Shown piece after piece: positions 19,083 to 31,639 of a DNA stretch of 64,000 bases. Numbering within the stretch: the stretch's first letter is position 1; every line of letters starts with the position of its first letter. The notes beneath the pieces were generated by a model. That model worked only from the letters and a program-made list of their open reading frames with translations. It searched no databases and had not been told where the DNA came from. Source of the stretch: Siphonodentalium dalli (taxonomy: Eukaryota; Mollusca; Scaphopoda; Gadilida; Siphonodentaliidae); the NCBI GenBank assembly GCA_032622095.1, contig CP136064.1:125227605-125291604 (forward strand), written 5' to 3'. Both the position numbers and the translations under genes were made by a program.

Positions 19083-19860
19083 GTCTAATCGCCCAATATT
19101 AGGGCCTCTCCTATGTTTAATCTATATTAATGACTTACCAAGTATATGCAAGGATGCTAAATTTATACTTTTTACAGATAAAACAAATGCTTTTTGTTCT
19201 GATAGAGATATCCACAAATTATTTAACAGAATTAGCACTGAACTGGACTATATGAGTCAGTGGTTTTCTGCTAATAAATTGTCATTGAATATTGATAAAA
19301 CAAATTTCATGCTCTTCACTAATTGTTCACTACCTGAGGTATTACCAGTCCTAAATATAAACAATTAAAACGTTAATAGAGTGGCAAGTACCAACTTTTT
19401 AGGCGTCACTATTGAAGACAATTTATCCTGGGACAAACACATAAATTCATTATGCTCCAAACTTGCCAGTAATGTTGGAATCCTGAGGAAAATCAGTGAC
19501 TTTGTTCCTGCTAACACATTGAAAACCTTGTACTTATCACTAATTATCCCCTAATTGACCTACTGTAACGCCGCAATATGGAGCTCGACTACCAAAAAAA
19601 CCTAACCAAAAACAGAAAACTACAGAAGAATGCCCTCAAAATTATCTCCAATGATACAAGTGATATTTTGACTTATTGTAAGCTAAACAAACTACTAATA
19701 TTTGATGATATTGGTAACATGCATCGTTACCCTTTTTTAAATTCCCTAAAATTTGGAATGGTCAGAAAACAAATCCGTTCGGAAGTGATCCACAACAGAT
19801 TCTTTTTTAATCTAACCGATAAAATTATTGGCCCATACCAAGAACACGTTAAATATGAAA
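19083..19860 (+). pseudogene. LINE reverse transcriptase fragment (catalytic box damaged)
   Basis: Begins in the middle of a non-LTR reverse transcriptase: ILGPLLCLIYINDLPSICKD, then AKFILFTDKTNAFCSDRDI, where the two Asp positions of the usual FADD box read as Asp-Lys in FTDK (about 19168-19179). MSQWFSANKLSLNIDKTNF follows. After a TAA near 19366 the frame continues as STNFLGVTIEDNLSWDKHIN, LASNVGILRKISDFVPANTL and YCNAAIWSS. Downstream, NRKLQKNALKIISNDTSDIL belongs to the same C-terminal region. A stop near 19552 and frame changes show that it is dead. Neither the 5' part nor the endonuclease is present. The end is not sharp; similarity fades by about 19860. Confidence 0.85.
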
Positions 19861-20129
19861 ACCTTACTGTTCAGAATGTAATCGCTGACACACATATTAT
19901 AGATACCAAGATGAAATTAAATATCCGGGATCACAGATTGGGACAAACACAGTATCAATCATCTGAAGGGGGTTCCATGTTTCAGTTTTTGTCGAAAATT
20001 TGTCCTGTTTAGCCAGATAATATAAGTGGGTATGTTTCGTGTGTGGAAAAGGTTACACAGGGAAAAACAAGTTCATCAGTTTTCATGGATCGTGATGGCC
20101 ATTTTGTCCTTAAACTGTTCATGTAATGT

Positions 20130-20226
20130 ATGGAGCGGAACATACTATGAAATTACGTCCGGACGCTTGGACGACGGACGCCAACCCATGGCAATAGCTC
20201 AAATTTGACTTTGTCATGTTGAGCTA
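20130..20226 (+). repeat. Dispersed-repeat tail with GGACG blocks and a short hairpin
   Basis: CCGGACGCTTGGACGACGGACG precedes a hairpin at 20195-20226 with arms TAGCTCAA and TTGAGCTA. This arrangement recurs widely as the end of small repeats in invertebrate genomes, from memory. No coding content. Confidence 0.45.
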
Positions 20227-20306
20227 AAATGAAAATTACGTGCAATCGCCACCATTCGTGTGGCACAAGCATCGCAACAATACACAAACTAATACCAAAA
20301 AAAAAA

Positions 20307-20510
20307 GCTGAAGGGTACACATGTTTTGAAAATGTGCTGAAGGGTACAAGATTTTGAAAATGTGCTGAAGGGTACACATGGTTTGTGGTCGGTACTAATG
20401 CAGTTACTACAACTGTGTTCCAGAAATAATGGCAGACAGTAATTTAGAACGAGATTTCAAAACATGTGTACCTTCAGCACATTTTCTTAATCTGTGTGCT
20501 CTTCGGCACT
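20307..20510. repeat. Short tandem units with an inverted counterpart
   Basis: GCTGAAGGGTACA units start at 20307, 20336 and 20364 (28-29 bp). The inverted form TGTACCTTCAGCACATTTTC is at about 20466-20485, with a second, weaker unit (GCTCTTCGGCAC) after it. The two blocks could fold on each other. Confidence 0.75.
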
Positions 20511-20921
20511 TTTTTTTATATTAGAGTGACTTCTACGGCCAAACTAACCAATCATAATTGATAACGCTCTTTATTGTCTACAGATTTTGGGCGACGGAAG
20601 CATGGACGCTCTTTATTGTCTACCGATTATGTATCAATTAACGGGGTATTGTAATTTATTATATACATGTGTTATATTATTGGGTAAATAGATTTGTTTA
20701 CACCAATTCAACTGTTTGTTCTTTAACAGCGTGCATCTGGTGACGATTACCATCAAAACATTTCTTTTAGTACACTGATAGTGATACATCAGCTGGTATG
20801 AATTCCAGCCTGTGGAAGTTGCCTTCAAATAAAGTGTACCTCAAATACCACCGACTAGCTTGTGAAGTTGATATTACAACATCAACATGATGACTACAAC
20901 TTCCTCAATGGTTACAGTTAT

Positions 20922-21832
20922 TGTCCCCCGAAAAATTAATTTTCGGCGGACTATAGAAACGGGCTCCGTCCGTCCATTCGTCCGTCCGTCCGTTCGTTCG
21001 CACTAACCAGAGAGTACTTGTGGGGTGCGATGAATTTAACATAAATTTAACATGCTTTTCTTCTAATTGTTTTATTTACAAACCATCTCCGTTATTTCGT
21101 TAATATAATATTTCTCAGAATATGTAATCTTTAAAAATACGCTCTTTAAAAAATCGTCAGTTGTGGGTTGCACCCCACAATTTACTCAAACAAAAGATCG
21201 CATCCGACAAGTATTCATAGGTATATGCGGTCACCCCACAAGTATACTCTGGCCAGTGCGTCCGTCCGTCCGTCACACTTTTGAGTACCTTCATGGTGTC
21301 ATCATCTCCTCCTACAGATTTCATCCCAGAGATTTGAATCTTCAGAATATTGTTGCCCATATATTGAAGATGTGAAACATGTATATAGATGACGGAAAAT
21401 TTATTTTTTCACAGAGTTATTAACCATTTTTGACTTAGAAAATTTCAACATTTTTTATAATTTTCTGTATGAGGGTACCTTCATGGTGTAATCAACTCCT
21501 CCTACAGTTTTGATCCCAGAGATTTGAAACTTCAGAATATTGTTGCCCATATATTGAATATGTGCAAAATGTATATAGATGACGGAATTTTTTACTTCAT
21601 AGAGTTATTAACCATTTTTGACTTAGAAAATTTCAACATTTTTTATAATTTTCTGTATGAGGGTACCTTCATGGTGTAATACACTCCTCCTACAGTTTTG
21701 ATCGTAGACATTTGAAACTTCAGAGTATTGTTACCCACATATTGGAGATGTGCAACATGTATATAGATGACGGATTGTTTTTTTTTTACGGAGTTATTAA
21801 CTCTTTTCAACTTGCCACGTTTTCGGGGGACA
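20922..21832. mobile_element. Element with TGTCCCCCGAAAA inverted ends
   Basis: TGTCCCCCGAAAA at 20922-20934 and its inverse TTTTCGGGGGACA at 21820-21832 bracket 911 bp. The left end also forms its own hairpin (GTCCCCCGAAAA...TTTTCGGCGGAC, 20923-20951). GTCCGTCC runs occur near 20977-21000 and 21260-21273. The right half is a tandem repeat (21284-21800). No target duplication is evident, so the boundaries may instead be two separate repeat ends facing each other. Confidence 0.5.
21284..21800 (+). repeat. Tandem repeat, about 188 bp, 2.7 units
   Basis: Units start with GTACCTTCATGGTGT at 21284, 21475 and 21663 (periods 191 and 188). Each runs through CTCCTCCTACAG, GAATATTGTTGCCCATATATTG and GAGTTATTAACC; the third is cut short before the element end. 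Confidence 0.9.
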
Positions 21833-23837
21833 CTGTGGTCTGCTGACCTTTTATTCACTTTGGTTGGGTTATCAGCAATGTACAATAGGTTTAAGGTTCA
21901 CTTCCCTTCTGCCCGATTGAAATCTTTGGAACAATATTTTTTACATTGGACGTAGATTCTGCCGCGATGGTTCAAAAACATTCTCATGCAAACAGCTGAC
22001 ACAAAACTCTGAAGAAAAAGAAAAAAAAACAATTACATAGCAATCTTCGTAAATCAGACATATAGTAGAAACAGCCACCTCTATCAGTAATATTCATTTT
22101 GGGTGTAAACTCAGCTTAATAAATTATTTGATGTTGAATCCCCACTGAGTATTGCTGAAGGTATCCATGCTCTCAAAAATAGTATTGAGCTCTCGTCATC
22201 ACTGAAGAGTGTTTATCATGTTGACTGGCCGAATATGAGTTATCTCGTACTACACTATCACTCAGGGGTGCTACCACTAGTTGACTTGTACTTAATATGG
22301 AGTCTCATATGTCGGCTTGAAAACACAATACAGCAGTACTCGGTGTTGGGTTCTGTTCCTGTACATCTCAAAGTGATCGTACGGCCCTATTTATATCACG
22401 AGTGCACTTCTCGACAATTAGTTGGGATATGTATATTTGGAATTGCCCTGGAATGTCATCGATAAAAGCATTCTTCTTCAAGTTGTTTATAGGCTTGAAA
22501 TTTCCAAACGAATGGCACCAGGCGTGACACGGACACCACCCGGAAAGATCCGTTGTGGTTGTCATGTAAAGGTATATCTTCGGTATTCTGGATGATGACA
22601 ATTATAAGAACTGTTCCTTTTCAGTATCGTTGCTTGCTATCTGACCACACTGTGGAAACCAGATATAATGTGTATCCTGCTTAACCTATATAATATACAA
22701 AGTTCACGGTATGATGATGAAAGATATTGATGGTTATAATGGGATTTGGCAGTAAGCATAGTTCTTATCTTAAACCATCTCCTACACCTAAAATATTGAA
22801 TGGTAAACGTTTCAAACAGACAATAGAATGTACATTTCGATGTATATGAATGTAGTTTGTAACTGTATAGTAAGTGAACATAAGTATTCACTACTTATGC
22901 ATTACTCATAATAAGTAACCTCTATACACGTGTAATGCAAATTTGAATATGGAGTGTTGTTCGGTTGGTAAAGTTTCATACAGTTGACTGATCTCAGGGT
23001 GAAAATCACCTTCTGCATATACAATGTAGCTGCTCCAAGCGCAAAACTATCAACGTCCTGATACCGCATAGCAATGGGTTAACAATTACAAATCACATTA
23101 ACAAAAAACCTGTGCAGTGTGGTAAACAACCTCGGTATGCCAACAGAAAACTCAATGCGTGTATACGCATGGTAACTTGTACTCACCAGTAAGTATGCGG
23201 ACAGTGCCCACGGCTATTGCAAATAAAATAAGACTAATTAACAAAAGCGGAATGGAACGAGAAACTGACTAGACTGTGATAGCAGGCATTCCGTTAACCT
23301 CTGCGCGAAATAATGACAGGCTAGCCAGACATGATTCGATCGTTTCACAACAACACAAGGAGCCGCTTCCGAAGAAGCTCCCGTTATTTCCCTCAACTAT
23401 TCAACGATTGACAGACCCATCGGCCAGAGGCAAGATAAAGCTGTCATTAGTTAACTATAACTGTCTGATGTGCACCGGAAGCAACCGTAAACGCACCATC
23501 TTAACAGTCGATTCCCCACACGCATGACAAAGTCTGTCGCGGTGACGATTAAGGGAGCTGAAACGAAATGGCTTTCTACAATGGCATTCAATCTATGATA
23601 TCGATATGATCCGGAGTAGTATCGCCTTATGTGAAAACATATTGTCAGAACGCAGGCGTCAGCAATCGCGATGGATACTTCACGAGGTAATGACTTCCTG
23701 TCGACGATTTGGGATATATGGCCGCTATTGTCAATAGCGTTTCTTTTATCGGACCTTTGGTGGGGACTCGGAGGTCGTTGGTAGAATGAGAATGTTTCTC
23801 TCGTGGTCCCCGCATTTACGTTTTTGTTTAAACATAT
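21833..23837. other. Non-coding stretch, nothing assigned
   Basis: Open frames of 60-155 codons occur on both strands, for example 23276-23527 plus and 23451-23918 minus, but they overlap each other and show no domain or family pattern that I recognise. Confidence 0.45.
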
Positions 23838-23925
23838 TTTATTTGTAACATAACGCAACATGGGGCACAAGTTACACAACTTAATGAGCCCCTCTGCGGT
23901 ATACATTGATACAAACAATTAGTTT
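23838..23925 (-). repeat. Dispersed repeat, inverted relative to 62664-62742
   Basis: Reverse-complement similarity to 62664-62742: a block with GTATCAATGTATACCG, AGAGGGGCTCATTAAG and TTGTGCCCCAAT. It is about 80 bp long and moderately diverged. Confidence 0.7.
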
Positions 23926-24339
23926 AAAGAGGGACAATAGGTAACTTATTTACATATCATTGAGGAAGGTTGAAATGAGAATGATGGTGGGGTTGATTGA
24001 TTGACTGATGGTTAACGTCGTTTTAGCCGCTAGGCCATATCACGATCAAGAACAGAATCTGGGATAAAAAACAATCGTAGCGAAGCAACTTTGTATATAA
24101 GTCGGACAGTGGATTAGATTAAAATATGCAAATGATGAGCTATTTACAAATAAAAGCAGCCAAGAGGAATGTTTCCACTTGGAGTCAGGAATATAAATTC
24201 AAGAACGGACTAGTGTGCAATCATACTATAAGACGTATAAATGTAGTACAAGAATAGCAACTAAAGAACACGAAATTACCAAGGATCCACATCGAAATAG
24301 GTAAAGTAGCTTTTAAATTCAGATTTTGCAGTGATAAGG
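23926..24339. other. Non-coding stretch, nothing assigned
   Basis: No coding or repeat pattern recognised. Confidence 0.5.
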
Positions 24340-25250
24340 TTTTTATAATATTTGATGAATCGCGCATGAACCTTCAAATTCATCAATGCGGGTGGGTGAG
24401 TCAGAATGTCATTCTTTACCCAACCGACAGCCTCGATCCACAAATACTATTTCTTGTCTTTGAGAGTTAACCGTTTCTTCTCAATGAACCGTCAAATTTT
24501 GAAACATCTCTTTTTTAAAGTTGAAACGTTTGAGTGACTTCGGTGATCTTTGTATCGTAGTAACGGGCGATTTCTCTTTTGGAACAATAGGATCAAGTTG
24601 CATAGATTGTTTCGGAGAAAATGTCTCAACGACAGAAGTTGTATCCATAATCTGCGCTACAGGCTCTGGAACAGGAATACTATCAGTTTACGCAACTTGT
24701 GTTGCCACATGTAGTGGTATACTGGCGAGGTTGTTTTGACTCTGTGACAGTCTGTGTTTGAGTGCTGGCATCAACACGGTGGATACGATTGCTGAGTATG
24801 TCATATTTGGAATGGATGGCAGTACCGACTATTCTTAGAATCTATATATGACAGATGCTTCTCAGATTTACATTGTTGAATCATAAATGAGCCATTGCAG
24901 CATGTGAACCTTGACAGTTGCAACATGTTTTAAGATTCGTACAATCCTTATGAATATGACCAGAAATAGAGCATCGTGCACATACGGTTTATTTACTTGT
25001 ACCCTGTTCCTGGCCTTGGCCATACCCCTGACATTTAAAACATCGCAATGGGCATACGTACTTAAATCCATCCTCATATACCAAAACTTCAATATCGGTG
25101 GATGTTCACAGAAGGTCAGAAGATAACTGTTCTGCTGATAAACTATTTGACCACCAACTGTCTTCTCAGCCAATATCTCTGACTCAGAGGTATCAGCTAT
25201 ATCGCGAATTCTCAACACAGCTGTCTACTTTTCATTGTCTTGTGAGGAGT
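24340..25250 (-). pseudogene. LINE ORF1-like zinc-knuckle protein remnant
   Basis: On the minus strand 25063-24885 reads KYVCPLRCFKCQGYGQGQEQ, a stop, then TVCARCSISGHIHKDC and CCNCQGSHAAMAHL. These are three Cys/His knuckles in the spacing typical of ORF1 proteins of Jockey/I-type LINEs. Just upstream, in another frame, NSYLLTFCEHPPILKFWYMR resembles the segment that normally precedes these knuckles. Downstream (to about 24340), low-complexity stretches such as ASTQTQTVTESKQP fit an ORF1 tail but prove nothing. Such proteins bind the LINE RNA. No reverse transcriptase follows nearby. The family is inferred from the knuckle pattern only. Confidence 0.6.
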
Positions 25251-28200
25251 AACAAACGCTACTGATGTATGTGTAATGTTTATTATCTGCAACTGCGCAT
25301 AGGCTGAACTTCCTTTGAACACTCAATCAAGAGAGAGCCATGTATTGGCCCAGTCCTGATTGGTTTAACAAATATAAATTGTCCAGTAATGCATTGTATC
25401 GTTTTATCAATGACAAAGAACCAAGTACTGAGGGAATACCACAGCATCATTGGAACTTGGTTGAGTCATCATTCTTACCAGAAATACTTTTTGTTTGAGT
25501 TGCCATACAAAAAGTAAAAAATGGACAACTAGCCCAGAAGCCGCCGTCGACTACCCTTCTAATTCTGGTCGGGCCAAAGACTGGTACATAGCTGAAACGG
25601 TGATTTTTTTTTTGGCAATCATCAGGACGAGGAGACAGGAGTGAACAGAGACAGGAATGAACAGAGATACGAAATACATCATACGTGAAAAACTGAAAAC
25701 AATATTTCAAACACCCGACGAGTAATACAACATATAACACAAATTGAATCTGAAACACTGTGGAGAGTCATGACTAGCCGATTGCTTAAGCCGGGTCAAC
25801 TCAACAACCCGTCTTGAAGAGATATAGGACAACAGAGGACCATGAGCTAAGCCACACCCGCAGGTCGATGCCTCACGTGGTACGGCCGCCATGTTACATC
25901 CAGGACTCCTACACCACACCTCACTGGATGCACCCCACTGCAAACATTGCCACATTAGGAGATTCTTACCCATCGCAGTGGGGCTGTAGGCCTATTCTAC
26001 CCGAGCCCATACGGGGTTTAGAACTGTAGTGGCCAATATGATGATAATGCCCATAACAAGAACAAAACACGCATGTCAATTGTAAAACGAAGCTAAACTG
26101 AGAAGTCCTTTGTTTTGTTAACAGTTTTGTATATATGCCTTGACATTGTGTACGTTTCAATGTTGAGTATGATTAAAACACGGACACATTTCAGAAATTA
26201 AAATGATTCAGCACATGCCTTTGGTTTAAGGCCTATTTAGTTATCGAGTCACCGATTAGTGTTCGTATTGTTCATTGATAGACGGTTTCAATAACAATCT
26301 AATATGACCATACATATTAAATAAAAATAATAAAAATACAAAAATGACCATACATTAGCGTAATTAACGAACCACAGCTAAACCACACGCATAAGTTAGT
26401 ATATATCTGTGCCTTTTTTAATCTTATAAAAATAACTTCATAGATGCGTATTCCCATCAAATAAGATTCACTTAGGCCTTATATCGTGATGTGATTATGA
26501 TTAATTTCACTCTAGACAACCACAAGAGTTCAACGAAAGAGTTGGTCCTATAGCTAGAAATTTCGTGTATAAATTATATCAATCAAACATCAGGTTATGT
26601 GAGAAATCTACAAGCTCTCAACTCAGACTTAAAATCTAAAAAAAAGCTTTTAAAAGCCATTCTTTTTGTACAAATTATGATAGAATATAAACTCCCAACA
26701 TCAAACTAAATGTATTCAAAAATCAAGACTGTTGGTTGTTGTCGAGAGGGGAGTATTTTACTGAAATTAACTATTATATTAGTGACACTGTGCGCAATCC
26801 GATTGAGATGTGTACCGAATTCGCGATAACCTGAATGTATCTTCTGCTTTGTTCATAAGTATGTGTTCCCCGTCGATTCATGAACACGTCGGGAAAGGAT
26901 ATCTAAGGATTATCAGATTCACGTATGTACTATGTAATATTAGTATAATTTAAACGCGATATAATAACGTTTGCATGCGTCACGAATTTCGATTTCGATT
27001 CCAGTATTGTCTCCCGCCCTGCCAGAGTGATTGAGATTTTCTCATTGCGCGCACCATTTATATTTTAGGCAACTTCAATGCAACTATTTGACAGCCCTTA
27101 ACATGTCACAATTATGTTCTCAATAAAATGTAAACCGCCGCTACGAATGAACCTCACTGTGCATAATTCCGATAGTAACTCTCCTCATTTTGGAACGCCG
27201 GTAACTGACAGACACACATGTTTATTTCCGATTACGACATTAATGCTTAAAGCCCACCGATCTACTGTGCGACAAAAGCGGTCGCAAAAATTCAAAATAC
27301 AAGCGTCGTCTTAGATAATAATTGGTGACGTCACAAAATCAGATATAGTCTATATACGACCCATAGCATCCGGCTCAAAAATATGACTGAAGTACTGAAA
27401 CATATCATACCATAGCAGTGGAATTGGGTCGTAAAATGGATAAAACAGTACAATGCCATTTATTCATTTATTTATTGCAGTTTATTACACCGGATAAGTT
27501 GATAATATAATGTTTTGGAGCTTCCTCTTTAAATGGTATATAGTATTGTATATATGTATATGTAATCGGGATTCGAAAATTAAGTCGACCTTTAACTAAA
27601 TGAATATACATTCACACCTAGTTATCTTCGGTCACACTTGCAGAATTGTAAATGTCAGTAATTTATTCCCGCTGTGCCGATAAAGCCATATGTTTGATGG
27701 TCAACTGATCAGGTCTGTATTCTATGACATCACATCAGGAATTAGATAATGTGCAAGTCTTTTGCAGCCTCCCATAGCTGCTCTAAAGCCTCCCATAGCT
27801 GCTCTAAGAGCACAATGCCAGACCCATATACATTGGGTAGAAAATCGTGTTCTTTATGAATACTTTGTTAAGTGATTAATTGGGGTTAAATGATCTGTAA
27901 TACACAACGAACCACTCAATTTAGTTTGTTTTTGAACCCATTTATTCCATTGAGGGGTAATTCGAAAGAAACATTTGCAGTTACTGCTATTCCGTAAAAT
28001 GTGCTCTGTCGCTTAATGTTACAATGGTGTAAATATGGCTCGGGGCGAACTCCAACGGATGCTGGAGACTATAAGAGAGTGCAATAGACATTGGGCCCTG
28101 ATTGGTCAATAGCCTTGTTTTTTTTATATAAAACAGAATACAGCACACATACTCCTTATAATTGTCATAGGTAAAAAGTCCTTCGACAGAGAAGTTAACC

Positions 28201-28360
28201 ATTTTAATGGCGTTTAAATGTTACGGTATGGTCTGAAAATTGCAGTATTTTAGTTCGTTTCTGACCATAGTAACGAAATATTTAAAAGCGAATCCCTTGA
28301 TAGACGTACGTGATGTTTAAATAAAATGTTACCCCAAATGTCAATCTGTCAGATTTTAAA
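25251..28360. other. Long stretch without assigned genes
   Basis: No domain recognised on either strand. 25760-26030 is richer in G+C than its surroundings and open in two directions, but no protein family is visible. A 21-bp unit AGCCTCCCATAGCTGCTCTAA occurs twice in a row at about 27767-27808. 27460-27480 is a TTTA-rich run. Confidence 0.45.
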
Positions 28361-28362
28361 TA

Positions 28363-28762
28363 GACCAGGCTGTGGCGGAGGTAGGTGCCACCGGAGAGCG
28401 CAGAAATTGCGACTGGTATTTCCTGATCGGTATTCTCCAGGGGCCTTTTGACATTGCAGGTGATCAGCGATCTGCTGGGGCATAGAGATACCACAGCTTG
28501 TTTACCATATTTTTTCTATCGAAATTTGCCGAAAATATTTTGATTAACTAAAAAATACATATAAATTCTCATGTTAAGTTTAGAAATATAGTCCAAGCGT
28601 TGTTATATTGCACAATATCTTATCTATAAGTTTAATAAAGAACGGATAGTTTTATTTCAGGCAAAATATATTCTTTTGCTAAAAAATTGTATTTTTTTCA
28701 TGAAAAATATCGAAAATTTCAATATTTTGCACGCACATAAGATGCGATAACTTCTAAACAAA
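28363..28762 (+). repeat. Left terminal inverted repeat of the TA-flanked element
   Basis: Begins GACCAGGCTGTGGCGGAGGT and matches the inverse of 32547-32942. The outer 130 bp are noticeably richer in G+C than the AT-rich remainder. Similarity continues at 28763-28862 against 32110-32213. Confidence 0.9.
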
Positions 28763-28882
28763 TTAGCATGTATAGCCTAATGCATCAGTAATCGACATGA
28801 CTAATTTCAAAAATATTGTATAAAATAAAATTAAAACAAACATTTACTTTGCCAATCTTCCTAATCATGCGCGGGAAAGTCA

Positions 28883-31198
28883 TTGCCGCAAAACATTTTC
28901 TCTTGGGTCTCGGTCTGGATAATATTACCTGACCAAAAGAAACCTATACAGGTAGCAAATCAATTAGGCCACTGCATTGATTACAATTTAGAATGCGAGA
29001 TCGAGACCGTACAGGCTGAAAAGGCAGAGCCACTTGCAATATCTAGTGGGACATTGCCATTAAAACCATCAGATAAAAAGGAAACTGTTCTGACATACTT
29101 TTGGGTTGACAACTTTTACATGAACTGGACATGGGGCTCTTAATTCCACCCACCTTGTAGCTTTCCAAGAGGAGTCCCATGTTCCCTTATATTTAAAAGA
29201 AACAGCTAAGTTTGACAGAACGAAAAAACAAGTTGAACATGAAATAAGCGGAGGAATTGGTCATAATTGTGGCTCAAAAACGTTCACCTAATTCCATGTT
29301 TGGAGTTGATTTAATCAACGAGTCATTTTCCAATGAAAACTATGCCAATGCGTATATATGTTCTCTGTGTCATTGTTAGGCAAATAAATGCTAGCGATCA
29401 GACTGGGATAAGCTATGCAGGGTGGCGTACTTTAGAACGACAACATGCTTCATCAAAATGTCATAAAAACATACCTACCACATAACATAACATACCTACC
29501 ACCCATCGGTTCTGATATCACCAATTTCAGAACAATCGAGCACTATATGGTATATCTTCAGGAACTCGCCGTACAAGTTAACATGCCATATGTTTATGTG
29601 ACCCTGGATATCGTTGGGTTGAAATGTTGCTTTGAATTTCCCACAACGCTTCAATGTTGTTATCCATTTGGGAGATTTCCGTTTCATTAAGGATAATTTT
29701 GGTTTAATCGGGGATATCGTGAACCATTTTGGTTTTGATGACATTGTGTTTGAAGCATGTGTTTGCTCTTCAGGGAGCTTGAATGGAGTTTTGTCTGCAA
29801 AGCATCATAACCGGTGTTGGACTGTTCATAGTGCATTGTCGGAAGCACTATGAAGGCTACTGTTTGAAATATTCTTGTTGGAGCATGACACCCATATACC
29901 AGAAGTCTTAGTTCAGTCAGTCAGAGATTCGGATTTAATATAACCCGACATCAATTTAATATGTTGATTTCATTGGCAAATACCAATTGTTCAAACAAGA
30001 CATTCGACACGGGATGTTCGGTGAAACTGCACAGTTCTGGCTCACTCTGTTTCAACACTTGGCACACCGCGCAGTACAAGAAAATATATTTGATTTACGC
30101 CTATTTCACTGGGAATACTTTGTTCCATTATATTTTGCAATAGAGAAGACAAATTATGCAAGATATGGGTGGCATTATGTTTAAGTACTGAAGTACATTG
30201 AAAGCTTGTATTCTGGTTTGAAAAACTGCGTGAAAAGGGGATGTCGGTACAAGTTCAAGACAAAGTTCCTTTAAGAGTAGCGATAGACCAGAGAGGCGAG
30301 AACACTTTGAACAGGAAAGCCAAACAGCCGGTGGAATCAAAGAGTTTGCTTTGGATAGTATTTTGAGGTGGACATTAAATCGCCCAGAACAAGCTAAGAA
30401 TACATAGGCACTTTTGAAATTAGCCAACGTAGATAATCACAGTTCCAGATATAAACCGCTGCGGCCATCTCAAATTCTGAAATCGGAGAAACACGTGTGT
30501 CAGATTTAGTTAAGGTTTTGAAAACTGACTACATTAATCCTTTCAATAAAGATCTTGAGAAGACGTCACTCTTCCATTTAAATTACGGTATCCCCATCCA
30601 TTGCAAGTTTCAGAGGAAATTTTCTCGATAACAACAATTGGACCGGAAGCATACAACTTTTTCAAACAAGATCGTCTCAAGAGTAGAATTGACCCAATTT
30701 CTAGAACAAATTTGAAATTATTTGCAAGAGTAAATAAGAGTCACCGTGAAACGGAATTTAGAATCGCGGAGCATCGAAGCCAATAGGAGTATTATAGGGG
30801 TGTTGCTGTCTGCCTCACCGAAGTCTGGGTAAGCTATAGATTTTGATAAATCTCTCGCATACCCTTTATGCCCCGTTCCACTTAGCCCTAACGCTGATGG
30901 CACACGCAGAGTTAATGCTAAAAATTACAAAATGCAATTATGTATTATTCACAAACACCTATTCTACCACCATGTAAGGCATCATTGAAGTTACAGTATC
31001 CGTGCAAACATTGTTGCAAGAATTTGGCGATTAGCAGGAACGGGGCAAGTGGAAATACCCCCTTTGTACAAAAATGGTTGTACGGAAGATTTCCAAATTA
31101 AATGGATCGAAAAGGCATTCGCTGTTGATATACAGGGTTTCTTAATGGATTGTTACCGTGATGTGTCTTACGGAGATGATGAAGACAGTGACATTTAA
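28883..31198 (+). pseudogene. Decayed gene of an uncharacterised invertebrate protein type, inside the TA-flanked element
   Basis: About 770 codons spread over all three plus frames with several stops. Blocks in order: QKKPIQVANQLGHCIDYN and YNLECEIETVQAEKAEPLA (28937-29040); STHLVAFQEESHVPLYLK (about 29142); DITNFRTIEHYMVYLQELAV (about 29516); HLGDFRFIKDNFGLIGDIV and FEACVCSSGSLNGVLS (29667-29800); FGETAQFWLTLFQHLA and LRLFHWEYFVPLYFA (30017-30140); AIDQRGENTLNR (30280-30315); RWTLNRPEQAKNT (30366-30404); RYKPLRPSQILKSEKHV (about 30451); FARVNKSHRETEFRIAEHRS (to about 30783); CPVPLSL (about 30871); and VEIPPLYKNGCTEDFQIKW before TAA at 31196. From memory this order matches large proteins recurrent in cnidarian and mollusc genomes. 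I know no named family and no activity for it. Its place between inverted repeats suggests the element's own gene, or captured cargo. Confidence 0.65.
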
Positions 31199-31639
31199 AA
31201 TCAGTGATAATCGACTACATAATGTGGTGTAGCCTGTCCGTTATGTACCGTGTATCACATACCATTAGTGTTTCTTTTCTTTTGTGTTGTGTTGTTATGC
31301 ACACCAGTTCAATTCAGAAGATATGTTGCATTTCAGTCGATGATTTTAATTACGTTTGTTGTTTCTGGCAGAGCAGCATGCAGTTATCTCATTCGTTGTA
31401 TCATGTCAATATAAGTAAAATGTCGAGGAGATAGGAAGTGGATACCTTCCTTTTATTTAGGACATGGATATGAGTCGTAATGAGCGCAGACGCATCACCC
31501 AATTAACAGGATATAGTTTATGGCAAGTTATGGTATATTTGATAATTTTTTATAACAATGTCGGCTGCACAATTTTAACTTGTAGGCATATATGATTGGA
31601 AAACACCCTAAAATGAGCGCTTTTAAAAAAACAAATCGT

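Noticed and set aside
23451..23918. 155-codon minus-strand open frame
   Set aside because: No recognisable pattern, overlaps another open frame, and its 5' part lies in a dispersed repeat (23838-23925).
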